Below, one piece after another: positions 17,376 through 26,457 of a stretch of DNA of 64,000 bases (positions are counted from its first letter, which is position 1; each line of letters starts with the position of its first letter). A program made the translations under genes and the position numbers. The stretch comes from JADJWR01 sp964509545. GTDB taxonomy: Bacteria; Pseudomonadota; Gammaproteobacteria; Burkholderiales; Burkholderiaceae_F. The notes under the pieces are model-generated. The model ran no database searches, was not told where the DNA came from, and saw only the letters and a program-made list of their open reading frames with translations. The DNA lies in assembly GCA_964509545.1 (NCBI GenBank), contig CAZDXQ010000001.1, positions 1 to 64,000 on the forward strand. Reading direction: 5' to 3'.

Positions 17376-19523
17376 ATGCTGCGCCGAGCCCTGAGCACCG
17401 TCGTCGCGCTGGCCGGCGCGCTGCTGCTCGCCGCCGCAGCGCTGCTGGCCTGGGTCGATGTCAATGCGTTCAAGCCGCGCATCGAGCAGGCGGCCGGCCG
17501 CCACCTCGGGCGCGCGCTGAGCATCGAAGGCGAACTCAGGCTCAGCCTGTTTCCACGGCTCGCCATCGAACTGCCGCGCACCACGCTGGCGGAGCGCGGC
17601 TCGGCGCAGGTCTTCGCCCGGCTTGAATCGGCGCGCGTGGCCGTGGCGCTCGTGCCGCTGCTCGGCGGCCGCATCGAGGCGGAGAAGCTGCGCATACAGG
17701 GCCTGGCACTGACCATCGAGCGGCGCGCCGACGGCAGCACCAATATCGATGACCTGCTGCGCCGCGCCGGGGCGCCGGCAGCGGATGCAACGGCGCCGGC
17801 ACAGCGCCCCGCGCACTTCACCCTCGGCGGCGTCGACCTGATCGACGGGCAGCTGACGCTCATCGACGGCGGCCAGCCACGCCTCGTCGTGTCGCGGCTG
17901 AACCTCGAAATCGGCGCGCTGGCGCCGGTAACGACCCGTACCCTCGTCAAGGGCTCCGCCGAGTTCGCCCTGCCGAAGGCCAAGGCAGCGGGCACCACCA
18001 CGGTGCAGGCCATGATCGATCTCGACCTCGCCGCCGGCCGCAGCAGCGTCGCATCGCTGCAGGCGGGCCTTGCGGGATCTCAGGGTGAAGACCGGTTCGA
18101 CCTGCAGTTGGCGTCGCCGCGGATCGATTTCGGCGAGACCGTGCGCACCGATCGGCTGACGCTGTCGGCGCGCATGCAGGGAAGGCAGCAGCTGAAAGCG
18201 AGTGCCGACCTCGGCGGCGTGGCCGGCAACGCGCGGCAACTGGCCATCGCCACGCTGCGCGTCGACGCCGACCTGCAGCGGGGCACGCACCATATCGGCG
18301 TGCAGCTTGCCGGTCCGGCGCGCGCCGCCATCGATGCACAACGCCTGCAGCTGCCCCAGCTGACGGTGTCGGCGAAGATCGACGATGCGTCGGCGCCGCG
18401 CCCTTCGCTGCAGGCCGCGTTTTCCGGCAACGCCAGCGTCGACCTGAAGCAGCAGAAGGCCGAGGCGCAACTCGATGGCCATTTCGATGAGACGGCAGTC
18501 AAGGCGAGGCTCGATGTCGCCGGCTTCGACCGACCGCGCATCGGCTTCGACGTCGACGCCGACCGCCTCGATCTCGACCGCTATCGCCACTCGAAGCAAG
18601 GCGCCGCGGCGCGGCCGGGATCGCCGCCGGCCGAAGCGCGCATCGACCTGTCGCCTTTGCGCGGCCTGTGGCTTCACGGGCGAGCGCGCATCGGCCAGTT
18701 GCAGGTGGCCGACATCAAGGCCAGCGACGTGCGCCTGAGCATCAAGGTGGACGGCGGCCGGCTGGAGCTGCCGCTGGCCGCACGGCTTTACGGCGGCGCG
18801 CTCAGCGGCACCGCCTTCGCCGCGGCCGATCGCAACCAGATGGGCCTGGACGCCGCCCTAGACGGCGTTGCCGTTGAACCGCTGCTGCGCGATGCGCTGG
18901 GTCGCGATCCGCTGTCCGGCAGCGGCACGGTTCGATTGAAAGTGGCCACACACGGCGGCACGACGGACGAGATGCGCCGCGCGCTCGACGGCACGGCCTC
19001 ACTGCAGTTGCGCAACGGCTCGATCAAGGGCCTCGACATGCTGCGCCAGCTGCGCGCCGCCGGCGGACTGCTGCGCGCCAGCGGAACCGCGTCGCTCGGC
19101 GCCGATGCCGCGCAGAGGACCCAGTTCGACGCGCTTTCGGCCAGCTTTACCATCCGCGACGGCGTGGCGCGCAACGACGACCTGCTCGCGACCTCACCGC
19201 TGCTGCGCGTGGGCGGCCGCGGCGACATCGATATCGGCGCCCGCCGCATCGACTACACGGCGACGGTAACGGTGGTCGGCACGATCACCGGTACAGACGG
19301 ACGAAACCTCGAAAGGCTGCGCGGCCTGACGATCCCTGTACGCTTGACGGGTCCGTTCGACAAGCCGAGCTACCAGATCGACTGGACGGCCGCGGCCGGC
19401 GAGGCGTTGAAACGCCGCGCGGCGGAGCAATTGCAGAAGAGGCTTGCTCCGAAGGCCGAAGAGCCGCGCCGGCGACTCGAGGACCGGGCTCGCGAAGCAC
19501 TGAAAGGACTGTTGGGAAGATGA
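17376..19523 (+). CDS. AsmA-family envelope protein
   Basis: A 715-residue protein with one N-terminal transmembrane anchor (about 8-27) and a long periplasmic region. It opens with the AsmA signature VDVNAFKPRIEQAAGRHLGR and ends with the AsmA C-terminal domain (RLKVATHGGTTDEMRRALDG, then GRGDIDIGARRIDYTATVTV). AsmA-like proteins are chorein-like bridges thought to move phospholipids or assist outer-membrane biogenesis. The TGA stop overlaps the MOSC start (ATGA). It leads a three-gene operon. Confidence 0.9.
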   Translation: MLRRALSTVVALAGALLLAAAALLAWVDVNAFKPRIEQAAGRHLGRALSIEGELRLSLFPRLAIELPRTTLAERGSAQVFARLESARVAVALVPLLGGRIEAEKLRIQGLALTIERRADGSTNIDDLLRRAGAPAADATAPAQRPAHFTLGGVDLIDGQLTLIDGGQPRLVVSRLNLEIGALAPVTTRTLVKGSAEFALPKAKAAGTTTVQAMIDLDLAAGRSSVASLQAGLAGSQGEDRFDLQLASPRIDFGETVRTDRLTLSARMQGRQQLKASADLGGVAGNARQLAIATLRVDADLQRGTHHIGVQLAGPARAAIDAQRLQLPQLTVSAKIDDASAPRPSLQAAFSGNASVDLKQQKAEAQLDGHFDETAVKARLDVAGFDRPRIGFDVDADRLDLDRYRHSKQGAAARPGSPPAEARIDLSPLRGLWLHGRARIGQLQVADIKASDVRLSIKVDGGRLELPLAARLYGGALSGTAFAAADRNQMGLDAALDGVAVEPLLRDALGRDPLSGSGTVRLKVATHGGTTDEMRRALDGTASLQLRNGSIKGLDMLRQLRAAGGLLRASGTASLGADAAQRTQFDALSASFTIRDGVARNDDLLATSPLLRVGGRGDIDIGARRIDYTATVTVVGTITGTDGRNLERLRGLTIPVRLTGPFDKPSYQIDWTAAAGEALKRRAAEQLQKRLAPKAEEPRRRLEDRAREALKGLLGR

Positions 19524-20353
19524 GCGCACGCATTGCCGAACTGAACCTGTATCCGGTCAAGGGCTGCCGCGGCCTCGCCCTGCAGCAGGCGACGCTGGCC
19601 GCCACCGGCCTCGAGGTGGAAGGCATCGGCGACCGCGAATGGGTCGTCGTCGATGCCGAGGGCGAGTTCCTGTCGCAGCGCGAATACCCGAAGATGGCGC
19701 TGATCGAAACCCGGTTGACGCCGTCGAGCCTGCTGCTGAAGGCGCCGGGCATGCTGCTGCTCGAGGTGCCGTTCGCCTCCGAAGGCGACGTGGTGAAGGT
19801 GCGCGTTTGGGACGACCGGGTCTCGGCGGTCACGCAGGGCGAGATCGCCGACCTGTGGCTCAGCAATTACCTCGGCCGGCCGGCGAGGCTGATGCGCTTC
19901 GACTACGAAGGGCGGCGGCTGGCGTCGCACCGCTACACCGGCAAGGAGGATGCGCCCTACAAGTTCGCCGATGCCTTCCCGCTGCTCGTCACCGGCGTGG
20001 CTTCGCTCGAGGACATCAACCTGCGCCTGCAGCGGCATAACCACGCGCCGGTCGGCATGGCCCGTTTCCGGCCGAACATCGTGCTCGACGGTCTGCCCGC
20101 ATTCGAGGAGGATTTCGTCAAGCTGCTGCGCGTCGGCACGATGGCGATCCGGCCGGTCAAACCCTGCGCGCGCTGCTCGGTCCCCGGCGTCGATCCGGCC
20201 ACCGGCGAACACTCCGACCTCGTGCCCGACGTGCTCGCCACCATGCGGGCGACGGACCAGGGCGTGCTGTTCGGCGTCAACGCCATCGTCGTCGAAGGCG
20301 CGGGCGGCGTGCTGCGCGTGGGCGACGACGTCGAGGTCGAGCTTGACCTGTAG
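19520..20353 (+). CDS. MOSC-domain molybdenum cofactor protein (YcbX/mARC-like)
   Basis: A 277-residue protein with the MOSC N-terminal beta-barrel (IAELNLYPVKGCRG at 5-18) and a C-terminal MOSC domain (FRPNIVLDGLPAFEEDF, then IRPVKPCARCSVPGVDPATG). The conserved cysteine in KPCARC is the expected molybdenum ligand of the mARC/YcbX group, which reduces N-hydroxylated compounds. There is no C-terminal 2Fe-2S ferredoxin domain, unlike E. coli YcbX, so an external reductase would be needed. The start overlaps the asmA-like stop, and GGGAAG precedes it. Confidence 0.88.
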   Translation: MSARIAELNLYPVKGCRGLALQQATLAATGLEVEGIGDREWVVVDAEGEFLSQREYPKMALIETRLTPSSLLLKAPGMLLLEVPFASEGDVVKVRVWDDRVSAVTQGEIADLWLSNYLGRPARLMRFDYEGRRLASHRYTGKEDAPYKFADAFPLLVTGVASLEDINLRLQRHNHAPVGMARFRPNIVLDGLPAFEEDFVKLLRVGTMAIRPVKPCARCSVPGVDPATGEHSDLVPDVLATMRATDQGVLFGVNAIVVEGAGGVLRVGDDVEVELDL

Positions 20354-21158
20354 CCGGCGTGCCCTGCTCGGCGCCCTTCTGGCGGCGCCGCTGGCGCCGC
20401 GCGCGCAGGACATCGAGGTCATCGAACTGCGCCACCGCAGCGCCGAGCAGCTGCTGCCGTTGCTGCAGCCGCTGGTCGAATCCGGCGGCGCGCTGACCGG
20501 GCGCGGCTTCCAGCTCTTGCTGCGCGCCTCGCCGCCGAACCGGCGCCAGTTGCGCGAGCTCGTGCGCACGCTCGATACGCCGCCGCGGCAGCTGCTGATC
20601 ACCGTGAGCCAGGACCTGCAGCAGACGCGCAGCGACGAAACGCGCAGCGCCGACGGCACGGTGACGATCGGCACGCACGGCATTGGCGCGAATGTCGGTG
20701 TGGCCGCCGGCAACGCGCGCAGCCTGTCGACGCAGACGGCGGCGCAGCGAATCCGCGTCGTCGAAGGCGCCAGCGCCTACATCGCCATCGCTACCGCGAT
20801 TCCAATGACCTTCCGCCAGCGGGTGGCCGCGCCGCTCGGTGTGACCGAGGTGCGCGGCACCACCTATTACGACGCAGTGACCAGTTTCTATGCGCGCCCG
20901 ACGCTCGCCGGCGATGAAGTCACGCTCGAGCTGACGCCCGAGCAGTCGACCGTCACAGCTGCCGGCATCGACCGCGCCCGCCTGTCGACGACGGTGCGCG
21001 GCCGGCTGGGCGAGTGGATCGCCGTCGGCGGTGCCGAGGTCAGCCGCGAGGCGCACGCCGCCGGCCCGCTTGCCGCGGAACGCAGCGCGCAGTCGACGGC
21101 GCGCGGTGCGTGGTTGAAGGTCGAGGCCGTCGATTCGCCGCAGCCACGCTCACCGTAG
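20343..21158 (+). CDS. Exported secretin N-domain-like protein (TTG start)
   Basis: A 271-residue protein predicted to start at TTG 20343, six bases after GAGG, overlapping the MOSC gene by 11 bp. The N-terminus has a twin-arginine-like signal (SRRALLGALLAAPLAPRAQ). The mature part begins DIEVIELRHRSAEQLLPLLQ, the pattern of the short secretin N1/NolW domain. A C-terminal half (about 130-270) includes IPMTFRQ and LTPEQSTV stretches that resemble the start of a secretin core, but no full secretin gate follows. It is therefore a short, secretin-related exported protein of unknown role. ATG starts are absent in this position. Confidence 0.72.
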   Translation: MTCSRRALLGALLAAPLAPRAQDIEVIELRHRSAEQLLPLLQPLVESGGALTGRGFQLLLRASPPNRRQLRELVRTLDTPPRQLLITVSQDLQQTRSDETRSADGTVTIGTHGIGANVGVAAGNARSLSTQTAAQRIRVVEGASAYIAIATAIPMTFRQRVAAPLGVTEVRGTTYYDAVTSFYARPTLAGDEVTLELTPEQSTVTAAGIDRARLSTTVRGRLGEWIAVGGAEVSREAHAAGPLAAERSAQSTARGAWLKVEAVDSPQPRSP

Positions 21159-21174
21159 CGTGCTCCGGTCATTG

Positions 21175-21193
21175 CTCCGGCGCGAGGCCGGAG
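21175..21193 (+). terminator. GC-rich hairpin, weak terminator candidate
   Basis: CTCCGGC-GCGAG-GCCGGAG forms a 7-bp stem 17 bases after the secretin-like stop. No U-tract follows, so intrinsic termination is uncertain. It lies between two convergent genes. Confidence 0.25.
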
Positions 21194-21349
21194 AGGGACT
21201 CGGCCAAAATCAGTGCGACCCGACCGTAGTCAGCGGGTCCGCTGAGCCGCGCGTGTTCGTGGTTCAGACGAACCCGAAGGTCGTCGAGTTGTCCGCGCCG
21301 CAAGCGGCGAGAACTTCCGCGCCCTGCCACAGCACGCGCGCAGGCTGAC

Positions 21350-22534
21350 TTATCGCGCGGTGTCGTTGCGGTAAGTCGCCCGCCGCCACAAGGCCTCCAG
21401 CGGTCCCTGGCCGAAGCGGGCGATCCAGTGTCGGCTGGCGGCGATCTGCGCGGCGACGATCAGCAGGCCGGCAAGCGCGAGTTCGGCGCGGCTGAGCACA
21501 AGGCCCAGCCCAAGGCCCCAGCCGGACAGCAGCACGCCCATCGCCACCGACTGCACGATGTAGTTGGTCAGCGGCATGCGCCCGGCCGGCGCCAGCCACG
21601 CAGTCAGCCGCCGCATCGCCGGCCGCTGCTGCCCGCGCACGAACAGGGCCACGTACAGAAACGCTGCCAGCGAACCGGCGCCTTGCAGCGCGTAGCCGAT
21701 GAACGCGGGGTCGCCCGGCGAATCGCGCATGGTGACGAAGTTCAGCCATGCCCCCGCTGCCGCAAACGGCAGCGCGGCCATGCCGATCCACGTCGCCGCA
21801 CGCCACAGCCGCGCGTGGCGCTGCGGCCGCGCCAACCAGCCGAGGCGGCCGGCCAGCGTGCCGAGCAGGAAAAGCCCCATGATCTGCGGCACTGCCAGCA
21901 GGGCCATGGCGCCGAGCACACTCAGGTAATCGACGATGCGCGTGCCGATCTGCTGCAGGTAACCGTCCTGCGTGTAGACGGCCAGCCGCTGCAGCACCTC
22001 GTCGGGCAGTTGCGCCGGGTCGCCTTCGGCCGGCAGGGGGAGGCGCGTCCATTCGAAGGCAACGGTGCTGGCCAGCGTCAGCAGCGCGAAGGCGAGCCAC
22101 CAGCGTCGTGCCGAGGCCAGCAGAGCCGCCGGGCGGGCCTGCGCGTAGCGCAGCAGCAGGAAACCGACCAGCGCGTAGGCGGTGAGGATGTCGCCGTAGT
22201 ACAGCAGCACGCCATGCGCGATGCCGGCCGCAAGCAGGAACAACAGCCGGCGCCGGTAGGCGGCGCCGGCGTCGGCGACCGGCAGGCGGCGCAGCGATCG
22301 CCACTGCAGCGCGAAGCCGAAGCCGAACAGGAAGGCGAAGATCGACAGGAACTTCAGCGAAACGAAAGTACCGATCAGCAGGTAGACGAGCGTGTCGAGC
22401 GCGCTCGGCGTGCCGATGAAGGCACCGAGCGGATCACCGGCGCCCCAGGCGAAGGACTGGATGTTGACCTGCAGGATGCCGGCGAGCGCGAAAGCGCGCA
22501 GCGCGTCGGCAGGCTCGATGCGCCCGGCGCTCAA
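21350..22534 (-). CDS. DUF418 membrane protein
   Basis: A polytopic membrane protein of 394 residues. It opens RIEPADALRAFALAGILQVNI, the typical start of DUF418 proteins, and carries about 8-10 hydrophobic segments with the C-terminal DUF418 block (PAGRMPLTNYIVQS, then LEALWRRATY). The start is called at TTG 22534, whose bases overlap the aminopeptidase stop (TTGA). The open frame extends further upstream but only as antisense-like, arginine-rich sequence inside the aminopeptidase gene. The family may be transporters or acyltransferase-like; function is unknown. Confidence 0.82.
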   Translation of the reverse strand: MSAGRIEPADALRAFALAGILQVNIQSFAWGAGDPLGAFIGTPSALDTLVYLLIGTFVSLKFLSIFAFLFGFGFALQWRSLRRLPVADAGAAYRRRLLFLLAAGIAHGVLLYYGDILTAYALVGFLLLRYAQARPAALLASARRWWLAFALLTLASTVAFEWTRLPLPAEGDPAQLPDEVLQRLAVYTQDGYLQQIGTRIVDYLSVLGAMALLAVPQIMGLFLLGTLAGRLGWLARPQRHARLWRAATWIGMAALPFAAAGAWLNFVTMRDSPGDPAFIGYALQGAGSLAAFLYVALFVRGQQRPAMRRLTAWLAPAGRMPLTNYIVQSVAMGVLLSGWGLGLGLVLSRAELALAGLLIVAAQIAASRHWIARFGQGPLEALWRRATYRNDTAR

Positions 22535-25236
22535 GACGGACGACGCGGCGATGTCGGCGGCCGGCCCTTTGTTTGCACGGCGGCGAAGCGCGCCGCCTCG
22601 CGCGCGCGCAGGCCGGCTTTCTCGCGGATGGCCGCGGCGACCTGCTCGGCCGGGCCCATCGCGTCGTCGCCGAGCAGCCGCCGCTGCGCGACGAGCAATG
22701 CGTCGGCCCGCTCGCCGCGGTTGTAGCCGGCGAAGGCGCGCGGCAGCAGCCAGGCCCGGCTCCATGCGGAGGCCCTCGCCGCCAGGGCAGCGAAATTGCG
22801 CACGACGAATTCCTGCGCCAGCCGCGTCTGTCCGCTGGCGCTGCCGACTTCGCGCGCATACCAGGCGGCCGATCCGGGTGGCCATTCATCGCCCAGCGTC
22901 AGTGCCAGCAGCCGCGCCACCAGCACCGGCTTGCGCACGCCGATCAGCGCGCCGCCGTACAGATAGCTGTCTTCCTGGTTGCCGGCGCCCTTCAGCTTCG
23001 CGCGCAGGTTCTCGAACGTCGCGTCGTCGGCATGGCGGGCGACGGTTCGCACAACGCCGTCGCGGATCGACGGCTCGATCGGCGTGCCTTCCGCCTCGCC
23101 GGAATAAAGGCGCCGCGCCTGCGCGATGACGGCGGTGTCGTCGAAGCGGCCGAGCGCATCGATCAGCGCATCGCGCAGGCGAAGCGTGCCCGCCGGCTCC
23201 CCGGCGAGGGATCGCCAGCCGAGTTGCGCCAGCTTCGGTGCCAGCAGGGCCCGCGCCTGCGTCCGCAGCGGGCGCTGCGCGGCGGTCCCGGCGAAAGCTT
23301 CATCGAGATACTCCAGGTGCCCGATGACCTGCTGCCAGATCGCGCCTTCCGGCTCACGCGGCATCAGCGCCAGCAGCGCGCGGTATTCAGCCAGCGGCAC
23401 TCGCCCAGCGCGCACCAGCGCAAAGGTATCGGCGATCAGCCCGCTGCGCTCCGCCGCCGGCAGTCCAGCGAAGGCCGCGCGCAGGCGCGCCAGGTTGCCG
23501 CGGTCGTACTGCACCCGGTAGTAGCCGAGGTCGTCCGCGTTGGCGACGACCGCAACGCAGCCGGCAAAGCTCAACTGCGCCGGCTCGCGCCAGAGCACGA
23601 CCTGTTCGCTCGTTGTCCCGGCGCTCACACGCAGCGGCACCGGCCAGCGCGCGCCGAAGTCGGGGCGGGTGCCGTGACCGGCCAACCGCTGCTGCTCGAG
23701 ATCGACCACCGTCCGGCCGCCGCGGCAGGTCGTGCGCGCGACGATCAGCGGCACGCCCGGCTGAGCCGTCCAGCGGCCGATCATCGGCGTCAGGTCCTGG
23801 CCGGCCGCCCGCGACAGATGCAACCACAGGTCGTCGGCGGTCGCGTTCGAGTAGGCGTGCGCCTGCAGGTAGCGGCGCAGGCCGTCGCGGAACACGCCGG
23901 CGCCGAGGTAAGCCTCGAACATGCCGAGCACGGCGCCGCCCTTCTGGTAGGTGATCTCGTCGAAGACCTCGAAGATGCCGGTCTCGCTGGCCGGAGGCGC
24001 GTCCATCGCCCGCGTGGCGGCGCCCGCGTCGCGCGCGAGCGCCTCTTCGAGGTACAGCCGCTTGCGCAGCGCGGCCTTCCAGACCGGGTTCAGTTCGTTG
24101 ACCGCCTTGTCGGCGACCCACGTGGCGAAAGCCTCGTTCAGCCAGATGTGATCCCACCACGCGGCGGTGACCAGGTTGCCGAACCACTGGTGCGCGATCT
24201 CGTGCGCGACCAGGTAGGAGATCGTTTCGCGCTGCCGGGGCGGCGAGCGACGCTCGTCGAACAGCAGCAGGTTCTCGTTGTACGAGATCGCCCCCCAGTC
24301 TTCCATCGCGCCGCCGCGTACGCCCGGCACCGCGATCTGGTCGAGTTTCGGCAGCATGTACGGCCGGCCGAAGTACTCGGCGAACCAGCCCAGGACCTGC
24401 TTCGTCACCTCCATCGCATAACGTGCTTCGTGCCCGCGGCCACGCGCCGTCAGGATGCGCAATGGCACTTCGCCGTGGCGGTCTTCGAGTGCGTCGAAGT
24501 CGCCGACCGCCAGCGCCACCAGATAGGTCGGCATCGACGGCGTGCGCGCGAAGCGCACCGTCTTGCGGCCGCCGGCCAGCGGCGTTTCCGCCACGACGGG
24601 CATGTTCGACACCGCCTGCAGCCGTGCGTCGACCACCGCCTCGATCTCGAAGGCGGCGCGAAACGACGGTTCGTCGAAGCCGGGGAAGAGCCGTCGCGCC
24701 TGCGTCGGCTGCAGCTGCGTAGCGAGCATCCGCGCCGGCTTTCCCTCGACGGTGTAGTCGACGCGAAAGAGCCCCTGCCCGGTGCGCTCGATCCTTCCGC
24801 GGTACTCGATGTGCAGCGTGTAGCGCCCGGCCGCCAGCGGCGCCTCGCCCGTCCAGCCGAGCCGCCACTGGCCGCGCGCCGCCTCATCGGTGACCGCCAG
24901 CACGCGCTCGCCGCCGTCGGGCTCCTGCAGCCTCGCCGCCAAGGGCTGCAGGTTCAGCGCGTTGATGGTGATCGAGCTCAGCGGACGGCGGACCTCGATC
25001 TCGATCCGCGCCCGGCCGCTGAAACCGTCGGCCGCCGGGTCGACATCGAACGTCAAGCCGTAGGACGACGGCACGACGTCCTTCGGCAGCCGGCCCGGCG
25101 TGGTCTCGAAATCGAAGCGCGCGGCCGCAGCCTGTGTGGCGGCGCCCGCCAACAGCAGCAGCAGGGCAAGGCGCAGGGCGGTCAACAGCGGCCGGCCGTC
25201 GCCCGCGACGCCGCGCGTCGTTTTCGCCCAGCGCAT
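22531..25236 (-). CDS. Exported M1-family aminopeptidase
   Basis: A 901-residue zinc metallopeptidase of the M1 (gluzincin) family with an N-terminal signal sequence (about 17-38, then AAAARF). The zinc site HEIAHQWFGN (H345, E346, H349) and E368 in LNEAFATW are intact. The substrate-binding GAMEN motif reads GAMED here (309-313). An ERAP1-like C-terminal helical domain fills the remainder. Export distinguishes it from cytosolic PepN; it probably trims peptides in the periplasm. It overlaps the DUF418 gene by four bases. The next gene upstream on the strand is coaD, 13 bp away. Confidence 0.92.
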   Translation of the reverse strand: MRWAKTTRGVAGDGRPLLTALRLALLLLLAGAATQAAAARFDFETTPGRLPKDVVPSSYGLTFDVDPAADGFSGRARIEIEVRRPLSSITINALNLQPLAARLQEPDGGERVLAVTDEAARGQWRLGWTGEAPLAAGRYTLHIEYRGRIERTGQGLFRVDYTVEGKPARMLATQLQPTQARRLFPGFDEPSFRAAFEIEAVVDARLQAVSNMPVVAETPLAGGRKTVRFARTPSMPTYLVALAVGDFDALEDRHGEVPLRILTARGRGHEARYAMEVTKQVLGWFAEYFGRPYMLPKLDQIAVPGVRGGAMEDWGAISYNENLLLFDERRSPPRQRETISYLVAHEIAHQWFGNLVTAAWWDHIWLNEAFATWVADKAVNELNPVWKAALRKRLYLEEALARDAGAATRAMDAPPASETGIFEVFDEITYQKGGAVLGMFEAYLGAGVFRDGLRRYLQAHAYSNATADDLWLHLSRAAGQDLTPMIGRWTAQPGVPLIVARTTCRGGRTVVDLEQQRLAGHGTRPDFGARWPVPLRVSAGTTSEQVVLWREPAQLSFAGCVAVVANADDLGYYRVQYDRGNLARLRAAFAGLPAAERSGLIADTFALVRAGRVPLAEYRALLALMPREPEGAIWQQVIGHLEYLDEAFAGTAAQRPLRTQARALLAPKLAQLGWRSLAGEPAGTLRLRDALIDALGRFDDTAVIAQARRLYSGEAEGTPIEPSIRDGVVRTVARHADDATFENLRAKLKGAGNQEDSYLYGGALIGVRKPVLVARLLALTLGDEWPPGSAAWYAREVGSASGQTRLAQEFVVRNFAALAARASAWSRAWLLPRAFAGYNRGERADALLVAQRRLLGDDAMGPAEQVAAAIREKAGLRAREAARFAAVQTKGRPPTSPRRPS

Positions 25237-25249
25237 CGGCGTTCCGGAA

Positions 25250-25750
25250 TCAGCCGGTCTCGCTGCGTCCCATCTGCGCCAGCTTGGCTTTCAGCCAGCG
25301 CTCGACCGACGGGAAAACGAACTTGCCGACATCGCCGCCGAGCATGGCGATCTCGCGCACGATGCTGCCGGAGATGAACTGGTACTGGTCCGACGGCGTC
25401 AGGAACATCGTCTCGACGTCGGGCAGCAGGTAGCGGTTCATGCCGGCGAGCTGGAACTCGTACTCGAAGTCGGACACCGCGCGCAGGCCGCGCACGATCA
25501 CCCGTGCCTGGTGCTCGCGGACGAAGTCGCGCAGCAGGCCGCGGAAGCCGGCCACCTCGACATTCGGATAGTGGCCGAGCACCTCGCGCGCGATGGTCAG
25601 GCGCTCGTCGAAGGAAAAAAAAGGCCCCTTGGTGCGGCTGTCGGCGACGCCGACCACGAGCTTGGCGAAAAGTCCCGCCGCGCGCCGCACGAGATCCTCA
25701 TGGCCGCGCGTCAAAGGGTCGAACGTGCCCGGATAAACGGCGATGACCAT
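25250..25750 (-). CDS. coaD: Phosphopantetheine adenylyltransferase
   Basis: This 166-residue nucleotidyltransferase makes dephospho-CoA from 4'-phosphopantetheine and ATP. The HIGH-like motif is in PGTFDPLTRGH (7-17) and the second motif is ISGSIVR (126-132), with RGLRAVSDFEYEFQLAGMNR between them. Length is typical. GGGAG lies four bases before the ATG. It follows rsmD by 45 bp on the same strand, the usual rsmD-coaD arrangement, so they are probably co-transcribed. Confidence 0.96.
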   Translation of the reverse strand: MVIAVYPGTFDPLTRGHEDLVRRAAGLFAKLVVGVADSRTKGPFFSFDERLTIAREVLGHYPNVEVAGFRGLLRDFVREHQARVIVRGLRAVSDFEYEFQLAGMNRYLLPDVETMFLTPSDQYQFISGSIVREIAMLGGDVGKFVFPSVERWLKAKLAQMGRSETG

Positions 25751-25795
25751 TGTTCTCCCCTTTTCTCGCGTGGCTCCGCCCCGGGCCCGGATTAT

Positions 25796-26413
25796 TCAGG
25801 CATCCACCGGCTGCAGCAAATGAAAGCAGACCCGGCCGGCGCGCGCCGAGCGCACCAGTTCGAGCCGTTGCGCAGCCGCATCGGCCGGCGCGATCAGCGC
25901 ATCGGTTTCCGCGTAGATCAGTCCGCCTGCGGCGAGCAATGGCCGCACCGCCGAGACCGCAGGCCAAAGCAGTCCGGCGCCGTAGGGCGGGTCGAGGAAG
26001 ACGATGTCGAATTCACCGCGCGGCAACCCGGCCGCCACCGCCAGCGCCTCGCCGGCGACGATTTCGACCTTTGCCGCACCGAGCTTTTCGCGCAATGCGC
26101 GCAGTTGCTGCAGCAGCTGCGGCTGCCGCTCGACCAGCACGACATGGGCTGCCCCGCGCGAGGCCAGTTCGAAGCCGAGCGCGCCGGTGCCGGCGAACAG
26201 GTCGAGTCCGCGCAAGGCGGCGACATCGGGCCGCAGGTGCGCGAGCCAGTTGAACAGGGTCTCGCGCACGCGGTCGGGTGAGGGCCTCAGCCCCGGCGCA
26301 TCGGCCACCGGTATCGGCGTGCGCCGCCAGGCGCCGCCGATGATGCGCACCTGCTGCGGCCGCGCCGGCCGCTCGGCGCGGCGCGATCGCACCGGCCCTG
26401 CCCTGCCGCTCAC
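25796..26413 (-). CDS. rsmD: 16S rRNA (guanine966-N2)-methyltransferase
   Basis: A 205-residue AdoMet-dependent methyltransferase acting on G966 of 16S rRNA. The RIIGGAWRR opening (23-31) and RPSPDRVRETLFNWL are family hallmarks. The SAM motif is DLFAGTGALG (71-80), and the catalytic DPPY is at 141-144. The start is a GTG at 26413, with about 20 arginine-rich residues before the conserved core, so a later start is possible. It diverges from ftsY with a 44-bp gap, as in many proteobacteria. Confidence 0.94.
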   Translation of the reverse strand: MSGRAGPVRSRRAERPARPQQVRIIGGAWRRTPIPVADAPGLRPSPDRVRETLFNWLAHLRPDVAALRGLDLFAGTGALGFELASRGAAHVVLVERQPQLLQQLRALREKLGAAKVEIVAGEALAVAAGLPRGEFDIVFLDPPYGAGLLWPAVSAVRPLLAAGGLIYAETDALIAPADAAAQRLELVRSARAGRVCFHLLQPVDA

Positions 26414-26457
26414 TTAAACTGCGCCCACTCGTCGATGGAAACGCATTTTCGCAAAGG

